A stretch of DNA of 5,483 nt. It comes from an uncultured Kiritimatiellota bacterium. Lineage in GTDB: Bacteria > Verrucomicrobiota > Kiritimatiellia > RFP12 > UBA1067. Position numbers and translations under genes: made by a program. Below are positions 1-5,483 of this stretch, in pieces (the stretch's first letter is position 1; every line of letters starts with the position of its first letter). Under the pieces are notes generated by a model. It was not told where the DNA came from and did not search any database. It saw only the letters and a program-made list of their open reading frames with translations. The DNA is taken from positions 1 to 5,483 of the forward strand of contig CAKURH010000137.1 of NCBI GenBank assembly GCA_934675625.1, written 5' to 3'.

Positions 1-2030
1 AGGTTGAGCTGTTCGCGGCGGAAGTAGTCGAACGCGGCGGACGCCTTGGTCATCTCGTCCTCGATCCTCTTCTTGAGTTCGACGTAGGCGAACATGTCGC
101 CGTTGACGAGGCCGTCCTGTATCTCCTTCTCCGTCGCATAGCCGACAAGCGTGTTGCCGCAACGGATGTTGAAGTCGATGTCGGGGAGCGGGTCGAGCCC
201 GAGGTTCGGGTCGTGGCGGTCCACGTCCACGACGGCCACCATCTTGAGGAAGAGCCGCAGGCGGGCGATCTCCGTCGCCTCGTGCATGATGTCCACGCCG
301 TAGAGGTTGCGCAGGATGATGTTCTTGTAGACGAAATACTTGCGGTTCGAGCGGAACTTGCCCGCAATCTCCTCCAGTTCCGCCTTGAAGAGATTCGGAT
401 TCGCCGCGTTCATCTCCTCCATGCGGTCGAGACACGCCTCGTAGAGCGGTTCAAGGATGTTGAGCGCGGCGAAGAGGAACGCCCCCGATCCGCAGGTCGG
501 GTCGAGAACCGTCACCTCGCGCAGGGCGTTGTAGAAATGGAGGATGAAACGTGAATCATTGCTTTTGCGGATGACGTCCTCGGCGAACAGGCGGATGTCG
601 AGATTGTAGGTGATGAAGTCGTGGATGTCGGCAATCTCTCCCTCCTCGATCTTCGCCCTGATTTCCGCATGCCTCTGCCGCCGCGCCACCGTCTCGCGCC
701 AGATTTCCGTCGGAAGCGCGTACTTTTCGGGCGTCGGACGGTTCCACTCCTCCCGTCGCTTGCGGAGATCGGGCTTCGCCGTATCCACGCCTTTCTCGAT
801 TTCGGGCGGCAGGGGCAGTTCCGCGCCCTTGCGGACGGCCGCGAAGATGTAGCGGTCGGGATTGTCCTTCAGAATCCGCCACACAGGACCGTCCGCCGCG
901 AACGGCTTCGCGTCCACTTTCTTCACCGCCTCGAAGAGATACGGCACGATGCAGTTGCGTCCAATGTACTCGGTGATGTCCTCCTTCGTGTAGTAGGCCC
1001 CCATCTGCGCACGGTCGTTGATGTACTGCTCGAAGATGTAGCCGAGGACGTCGGGGTTGATGTCGCGTCCCGTCGCCGTGAGACGGCTGTCGAGGTGCCA
1101 CCGCCATTGGTCGAAGAACCTGAAAAGGTTCTCGAAGACGGCATCGGGGATGTCGAGATCGGGGTTCTTCTCCTCGATCTCGTGCTTCGCGAACATGCCG
1201 CCATTCAGGTAGGGGATGATGCCGTACTTCTTCCTGAACGCGGCGGAGCGCGTGTTCGCCGGCGCGTTCAGCCCTTCTCCGAAGAGCTGTTTCAGGAAGC
1301 CCTTGTAGAACGACGCATAGAACGAGGTCTTGCCGCGTTGTGCCTGAACGTCCGCCAACCTCTTGCCGAGATAGTCCGTGTCGCTGTCGAGGAAGCCCTT
1401 CTTCTGGATGAAGTAGCAGAACATGAGACGGTTCAGCATGACCGAGGCATACCATTCGCGGTCGCCCTCTTCGGGCAGATTCTCGATGCCCGCCACAAAC
1501 GCCTTGTGCTGGACACGGAAACCGCGATAGAAGTCCTTCGTCACCTTGTCGGCGTTCACCAGAAACGCGGCGTTCACGCGATTCACCACGTCCACGATGG
1601 ATACGCCCTCATCCGCATCGAACCCGAAGGAGATGTCGTTGACCTTCTCCAGGAGAAAGGCCGCCTGATCTTCCGTCTGGTATTCGACCGTGACGAGGTG
1701 GCGGCGGTCGACGCTCCGCACGGGAATCGACCACAGGTGGTGGAAATCCTCTCCCGCTCCCGTCACCCGGTAGATGACGAAATTGTCGTGGCTCAACTTT
1801 CCGAGCTTTGCGTCAAGCACACGGCGAACCGCCGAATCGGGAATCGTCTCGCCTACGCAGACATACACGCGGAAGCCCCTCTTCTGCGCCACTTCCGAAA
1901 GGACGTAGGGTTGCCCGTTCGCCTCAAGCGGAACCGGGTGGCGTGTCGTGGGATTGTCCCAGCCGCACTCGATGAAGAGGCGCGTAAAGTCGCCCGCCCG
2001 AAGACAGCCGAGGAATTCGTTTCGTGTCAT
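1..2030 (-). CDS. Adenine-specific DNA methyltransferase, Eco57I/PglX-like (3' end beyond window)
   Basis: Hand translation gives 676 uninterrupted codons plus two bases before the window edge, so the C-terminus is missing. It probably transfers a methyl group from S-adenosylmethionine to adenine N6, marking host DNA. Residues 1-135 form an alpha/beta domain resembling the N-terminal region of type IIG enzymes, but I see no clear (D/E)xK nuclease motif in it. Residues 140-340 look mainly helical. GAYYTKEDITEYI (344-356) matches the segment that precedes the catalytic core in PglX- and Eco57I-type enzymes. SAM-binding motif I is DPTCGSGAFLF (510-520), with LYGVDI (576-581) as the next acidic-loop motif and NIRCGNTLVG (621-630) as the segment usually found before NPPY. 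NPPY and any target-recognition domain would lie past the edge. The start is fixed by the in-frame TAG of the helicase gene two codons upstream and by GGGAG in front. Members of this family often exceed 1000 residues. The product class is secure; its system (DISARM DrmMI, BREX PglX or a two-gene restriction system) is not. Confidence 0.92.
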   Translation of the reverse strand, partial: MTRNEFLGCLRAGDFTRLFIECGWDNPTTRHPVPLEANGQPYVLSEVAQKRGFRVYVCVGETIPDSAVRRVLDAKLGKLSHDNFVIYRVTGAGEDFHHLWSIPVRSVDRRHLVTVEYQTEDQAAFLLEKVNDISFGFDADEGVSIVDVVNRVNAAFLVNADKVTKDFYRGFRVQHKAFVAGIENLPEEGDREWYASVMLNRLMFCYFIQKKGFLDSDTDYLGKRLADVQAQRGKTSFYASFYKGFLKQLFGEGLNAPANTRSAAFRKKYGIIPYLNGGMFAKHEIEEKNPDLDIPDAVFENLFRFFDQWRWHLDSRLTATGRDINPDVLGYIFEQYINDRAQMGAYYTKEDITEYIGRNCIVPYLFEAVKKVDAKPFAADGPVWRILKDNPDRYIFAAVRKGAELPLPPEIEKGVDTAKPDLRKRREEWNRPTPEKYALPTEIWRETVARRQRHAEIRAKIEEGEIADIHDFITYNLDIRLFAEDVIRKSNDSRFILHFYNALREVTVLDPTCGSGAFLFAALNILEPLYEACLDRMEEMNAANPNLFKAELEEIAGKFRSNRKYFVYKNIILRNLYGVDIMHEATEIARLRLFLKMVAVVDVDRHDPNLGLDPLPDIDFNIRCGNTLVGYATEKEIQDGLVNGDMFAYVELKKRIEDEMTKASAAFDYFRREQLN

Positions 2031-2033
2031 GTC

Positions 2034-5000
2034 CTACTTCTCCCGGGAAAGTCCCATTGAACAGATGATGCGGGCGGAGGTGGGCGATTCGCCGTCATCC
2101 TCCGGCACAAGGCAGAGGTCGCCGTTGCGCTGCAGTTCCAGCACGGTCTGGATGATGTCCTCCGCCGGCACGCGCTTCTGGAGCATGCGCCCAAGTTCGT
2201 GCTTCGCCGCCTCCTTCATCGGATAGGCGTAGACGAGATCGACGGCCGCCTTGAGGTTCTGTTCGAGAAGCGGCATCGGATTCTCCTTGAGACGCGCGGA
2301 AAGGATCGCGAAGACCCTGTACTTGGTCGAGGCATGCGTCCCCAATACGCCCATGCCGGCGTTCGGGGCGTTCTGCAGATCGCGCAGCGCCTGCGCGACC
2401 AGCTCGTGGTGGTTCGGGAGCGGCGGGAGACGCGGCGTCTGCGCCTCACAGGCAAGGGCCTTGAAGATGCGCGTCGGGGACTTCGAGACGACACGCCCCG
2501 CCGCGTCGAGCCACGTCAGCACGTCGCTGTCGTTCCGCGTCCGGGCATAGGTGATGACGCCCTGCGGCTCATCCCCGCGCGGCTTCGTCGCGTAGACGAC
2601 GTCCGCCAGGCCCTGTATGCGTTCGCGGAGGGCCGGGCTGCCCTTCGTCGCCGCCTCCCACACCTGATAGGCCTGCGAGGCGAGATCGACCTCGCCGTCG
2701 TCCGCCTCGTCGAGAATGCCCGCCTTCTCGTTGAAGATGTCCTTCAGGTTCTGGATGTTGCCCTCGAAGAAGACCTCGTCTGAACCGACCGTCTCGGCAT
2801 TCGCGTTGATGCGGTCGTTGAGCTTCTTGCGGAGGTTGATCGCCTTGTCGATGCCTTCCTGCGGGAAGAAGGAATAGCAGTAGACCTTCTCGGCCCTCTG
2901 CCCGATGCGGTCGACGCGCCCCGCGCGCTGGATGAGGCGGATGATGGCCCATGGCAGGTCGTAGTTGACGACAATGTGCCCGTCCTGCAGGTTCTGGCCT
3001 TCTGACAGCGCGTCCGTTGCGACCAGCACCCGCGTCTGCCTCTCCGGCGGAAGGGGAAGCGGCACATGGTTCGAGACCGGCGAAAAGCGTTTCACGCGCT
3101 CCACCACGTCGTTCGTGCCGCCGTCCACCAGATCCACGTGCGTGACGCCGCGTTTCGCAAGTTGCGCCGCAAGGTAGCGGGCCGTATCGGAATACTGCGT
3201 AAAGACGAGAACCTTGTCGTTCCCGTGCCGGTGCGTCACGAGGTCTGCCAGCGCATTCAGCTTCTCATCCTCGGGGGGATTCCACACGCGGCACTTCGCC
3301 AAGATGCCGAGGATGATCCTGTTGTCCTTCTGGAGGGTCCCGGCAAGCGACCGCCTGAAGAAACGCGGCGAGATCCATTTCACCGACGCCTTGCGCCCCG
3401 GAGGGTTCTCCTCGACAATCTTTGCATAGGCCGCCCTGCCCCACTCTGCGTAGTCCTTCGGATCGACGGAGAACGCAAGTGGCGTAGGCTCCGACGATTC
3501 CTCTTCCTCGTAGCAGTCGCCGATTTCCGTTCCGGCGCCCAGCGGGAGATCGAGCCCGTTCTTCAGCGCGTAAAGATAGACCGCGTTGCGCACGGCGTGG
3601 CGGTGGAGCGTCATCAGGAAGGCAAGTCCGCTCGAATCCATCCGCTTGTAGAATCCGCTTCGGCAGAAGCCCATCATCCGCCGTCCGGCACGGGAAAGGT
3701 TCTTCAGGACGCCCTTCTCCTCTCCCGTGGCATCCGCACAGGCGCATTCGTCGATGTACTTCAGCAAGCCGTAGCGCGGCAGGGCAAGGTCGCCCATCGC
3801 CTCGACCACCTCGTCGCCATAGAGACGCTCGAACATGTCGCCGGGGACGGTCTTGAAGACGAGCGTCCTTGGAACGCGGTCCGGGAAGTAGTTGCGCGTC
3901 CCGTCGTGCATTTCAAGGTAGACGCGCCCGGATTCCGCATCCCGCGCGGCATAGTTGCGCCGGATGAAGGTGCGCGTCCGGCGCACGAGGTAGAGCTTCA
4001 TCAGGTCGCGCCAGTCGTCCGTCTGGACGCTCGCCTCGAAGGCCCCGATCGAGGAGAGCGGCGTTTCGCTGTGCTTGACGGCGAAGGCCTGCTCGCCGCC
4101 CTCCGCCTCGATCTGCCGCTCGGGACGGATGCCAAGATCCTCGTCGGCATCGACGAAGAGCCGCAGCTGGTTGGCGAGATCCGTGAAATCCTTGTTGTAG
4201 GGCGTCGCCGTGAGGAGGAGCACCTTGTTGTCCTGATAGTCCAGCAAATCCTTGATCGCGGCATACCGCTGTCCCGTGCCGTTTCGCAAGTTGTGGCTTT
4301 CATCGACGATGACGAGCCGGTAGTAGCGTTCGCGGTGCGGGTCGAACCTCTCGGCAATTGACTTTACGCCCATCTTGAGGTCATACCGCCGCGCATACTC
4401 TTTCCACATTTCGGTCAGGTTCGGCGGACAGATGACGAGCGTCGAAGCGCCCAGCGTCTCCTCATAGAACTTCGCGACGGCACAGGCCGTGATCGTCTTG
4501 CCGAGGCCCACGACGTCGCCGATCATCGCGCCGCCGCGCTTCTCGAGATGCCGAACCGCCAATTTCACCGCCGTCTTCTGGAAGTCGAAAAGTTCCGTGT
4601 CGAACGGCGCGGGCAGATGGTATTCCGAGACGCCCTGCCGCGCCTCGCGGCTGAGGTGATACATGATCTTCAGGTAGACCTCGTAGGGAGACGGCCCGTT
4701 CTCGGACGCCCAACACGCATCCAAAGCGGCCATGAGGTCGGTGGTGATCTCAATGGAGAATCGGTCATTCCAGCGTTCATCGAACCACGCGGCATAACGC
4801 TGATTGTCATGGTAGTCCCCGAACTCCGCATCCAGCTCGCCGTTTCGGGAAAGGCCGCCGAGCGTGAGATTGCTCGACCCCATGATGGACATGACCGGGT
4901 TCGAGGTGTCCGTCGGACGGTAGGCCAGATAGAGCTTCGCATGGAGCGGATGCCGCAGGTGGAGCTTCACGCACACCTTGCCCTCGCCCAACTGCCGCCG

Positions 5001-5396
5001 GAGCGTCCGCAAGGTCTGCTCGTCCGCCGCCGTCGGAACGCCAAGCGTCAGCTGGCGGCGGAAGTCGTTCGCGACCTGCCGCCGCCATTTTCGGACACGT
5101 TCGGAATCGACGGGCGAACGGTCAAGCCCGTACATCTCGCGGATGATCTCCGTCGGCGGACGATGCATGCCGACAAGGAGCCGGCAGATGCGGCGAACGG
5201 ACGATTCGCCGCCCTTCCCGTCCATCTCGAAGACCTCACCGCCGGGGAGGTCTTCCACATCCGCCGCGACCTTCTTCCAGCCGCGCAGATTGAAGTATCC
5301 CGTGCAGAAGTCAGCCCGCTCGACCCCGGCATTCGTCAGGATCGCGTGCAGCCCTTCCTCAAACTTCTCATCCGCGTTGTCGAAAATCCGTGCCAT
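2034..5396 (-). CDS. PLD-nuclease/SNF2-type helicase fusion protein, probable anti-phage defence effector
   Basis: This complete 1120-residue protein is predicted to be a cytoplasmic DNA-stimulated ATPase and translocase fused to a nuclease-like domain. Residues 1-215 form a phospholipase D-like domain: HAKLYLAY at 152-159 supplies the H and K of one HKD motif, GSSNLTLGGL follows at 173-182, and acidic E187, D189 and E191 come after. The motor starts with FDFQKTAV (270-277). It continues with Walker A GDVVGLGKT (293-301, K300), DESH (365-368), LTATP (395-399), motif IV VLVFTQYSDT (729-738), motif V VLVATDALSEGQNLQ (790-804) and motif VI QRAGRVDRIGQ (823-833). The DVVGLGKT form resembles RapA/SNF2 motors. 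About 240 residues (480-720) separate the two RecA lobes, and a mostly helical tail of unknown role covers 860-1120. The ATG at 5396 is the first start codon in this frame and has GAGGAG ten bases upstream, although the frame stays open to the window edge. The methyltransferase gene follows after three bases, so a restriction or DISARM-like role is inferred. The ATPase assignment is firm; nuclease activity is inferred. Confidence 0.95.
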   Translation of the reverse strand: MARIFDNADEKFEEGLHAILTNAGVERADFCTGYFNLRGWKKVAADVEDLPGGEVFEMDGKGGESSVRRICRLLVGMHRPPTEIIREMYGLDRSPVDSERVRKWRRQVANDFRRQLTLGVPTAADEQTLRTLRRQLGEGKVCVKLHLRHPLHAKLYLAYRPTDTSNPVMSIMGSSNLTLGGLSRNGELDAEFGDYHDNQRYAAWFDERWNDRFSIEITTDLMAALDACWASENGPSPYEVYLKIMYHLSREARQGVSEYHLPAPFDTELFDFQKTAVKLAVRHLEKRGGAMIGDVVGLGKTITACAVAKFYEETLGASTLVICPPNLTEMWKEYARRYDLKMGVKSIAERFDPHRERYYRLVIVDESHNLRNGTGQRYAAIKDLLDYQDNKVLLLTATPYNKDFTDLANQLRLFVDADEDLGIRPERQIEAEGGEQAFAVKHSETPLSSIGAFEASVQTDDWRDLMKLYLVRRTRTFIRRNYAARDAESGRVYLEMHDGTRNYFPDRVPRTLVFKTVPGDMFERLYGDEVVEAMGDLALPRYGLLKYIDECACADATGEEKGVLKNLSRAGRRMMGFCRSGFYKRMDSSGLAFLMTLHRHAVRNAVYLYALKNGLDLPLGAGTEIGDCYEEEESSEPTPLAFSVDPKDYAEWGRAAYAKIVEENPPGRKASVKWISPRFFRRSLAGTLQKDNRIILGILAKCRVWNPPEDEKLNALADLVTHRHGNDKVLVFTQYSDTARYLAAQLAKRGVTHVDLVDGGTNDVVERVKRFSPVSNHVPLPLPPERQTRVLVATDALSEGQNLQDGHIVVNYDLPWAIIRLIQRAGRVDRIGQRAEKVYCYSFFPQEGIDKAINLRKKLNDRINANAETVGSDEVFFEGNIQNLKDIFNEKAGILDEADDGEVDLASQAYQVWEAATKGSPALRERIQGLADVVYATKPRGDEPQGVITYARTRNDSDVLTWLDAAGRVVSKSPTRIFKALACEAQTPRLPPLPNHHELVAQALRDLQNAPNAGMGVLGTHASTKYRVFAILSARLKENPMPLLEQNLKAAVDLVYAYPMKEAAKHELGRMLQKRVPAEDIIQTVLELQRNGDLCLVPEDDGESPTSARIICSMGLSREK
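2037..2044 (-). promoter_or_regulatory. Ribosome binding site of the methyltransferase gene, inside the helicase 3' end
   Basis: The minus strand reads GGGAGAAG followed by TAG, GAC and ATG. The GGAG core lies nine bases before the methyltransferase ATG and overlaps the last sense codons of the helicase gene. This supports the start at 2030 and suggests the two genes are translated in a coupled way from one transcript. Confidence 0.75.
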
Positions 5397-5483
5397 CGCC
5401 CGCCCGCTCCTCGCCGCCCTGTTCGAAAAACGGGGACGTGCGGCGACAAAATAGCGCGTGCCTCGTTCAAGATATCTCTCTGG
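5397..5483 (-). other. Upstream region of the operon, cut by the window edge
   Basis: These 87 bases lie before the helicase start. Besides the GAGGAG site they hold one A+T-richer patch (TATTTT at 5448-5453 on the minus strand). The helicase frame is open throughout, with no ATG, GTG or TTG in that frame, so the stretch could be a leader or the end of an upstream coding region. No terminator, operator repeat or well-spaced promoter was found. Confidence 0.4.
5407..5412 (-). promoter_or_regulatory. Ribosome binding site of the PLD-helicase gene
   Basis: GAGGAG on the minus strand ends ten bases before the ATG at 5396. It is a strong Shine-Dalgarno match at slightly long spacing. The surrounding bases are G+C-rich, so some chance matching is possible. 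It favours the ATG as start, even though no stop codon closes this frame upstream within the window. Confidence 0.6.

Noticed and set aside
556..1455. Minus-strand open frame of 299 codons overlapping the methyltransferase gene
   Set aside because: It is in a different frame from the true gene, which encodes motif I and YYTKEDI through the same bases. The alternative translation is Arg/Gly/His-rich and has no family signature.
621..2060. Plus-strand open frame of 479 codons opposite the methyltransferase gene
   Set aside because: Its translation is rich in Arg, Val and Leu with no recognisable motif, and it lies antisense to a gene with clear methyltransferase motifs. Long antisense frames are expected at this G+C content.
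3661..3746. Possible zinc-binding cysteine cluster in the helicase insertion (Cys551, Cys553, Cys578)
   Set aside because: There is no CxxC pair, and only three cysteines lie in loose spacing, which is not enough to propose a metal site.
3066..4361. Plus-strand open frame of 431 codons opposite the helicase gene
   Set aside because: It is a shadow of the helicase coding strand, covering the region of DESH to motif IV, with low-complexity Arg/Val/Leu composition and no domain.
5448..5470. TTGAAC and TATTTT on the minus strand as a promoter for the operon
   Set aside because: The spacer between the two hexamers is 11 bases, far from the 16-18 bases expected of a sigma-70-type promoter.

Overview
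This window comes from a G+C-rich bacterial genome (about 60% by eye), and nearly all of it is taken up by two co-oriented genes on the minus strand. Nothing in it identifies the organism: there is no rRNA, tRNA or lineage-marker gene.

Layout in the direction of transcription (right to left). Positions 5397-5483 hold a short upstream stretch with a ribosome binding site but no convincing promoter. Positions 2034-5396 encode a complete 1120-residue protein that fuses an N-terminal phospholipase D (HKD) nuclease-like domain to an SNF2/RapA-type ATPase motor with all major helicase motifs intact. Three bases later, at 2030, a second gene starts and runs off the left edge of the window. Its 676 visible codons are the N-terminal part of an Eco57I/PglX-like adenine-specific DNA methyltransferase, containing SAM-binding motif I but not the catalytic NPPY motif, which should lie beyond the edge. 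This second gene is cut by the window and is easily missed, because its frame has no stop here; I translated it by hand from the sequence.

Taken together, the pair looks like a restriction-type phage defence module. The methyltransferase would mark host DNA, and the motor with its fused PLD domain would act on unmarked DNA. The helicase-then-methylase order recalls drmD-drmMI of class 1 DISARM and helicase/methylase pairs from defence-island surveys. In classical DISARM, however, the PLD protein (DrmC) is separate, whereas here it is fused to the SNF2 motor. Which named system this belongs to, if any, depends on genes outside the window.

The long plus-strand open frames are antisense shadows of these two genes. 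No mobile element, CRISPR array, RNA gene or notable repeat was seen.
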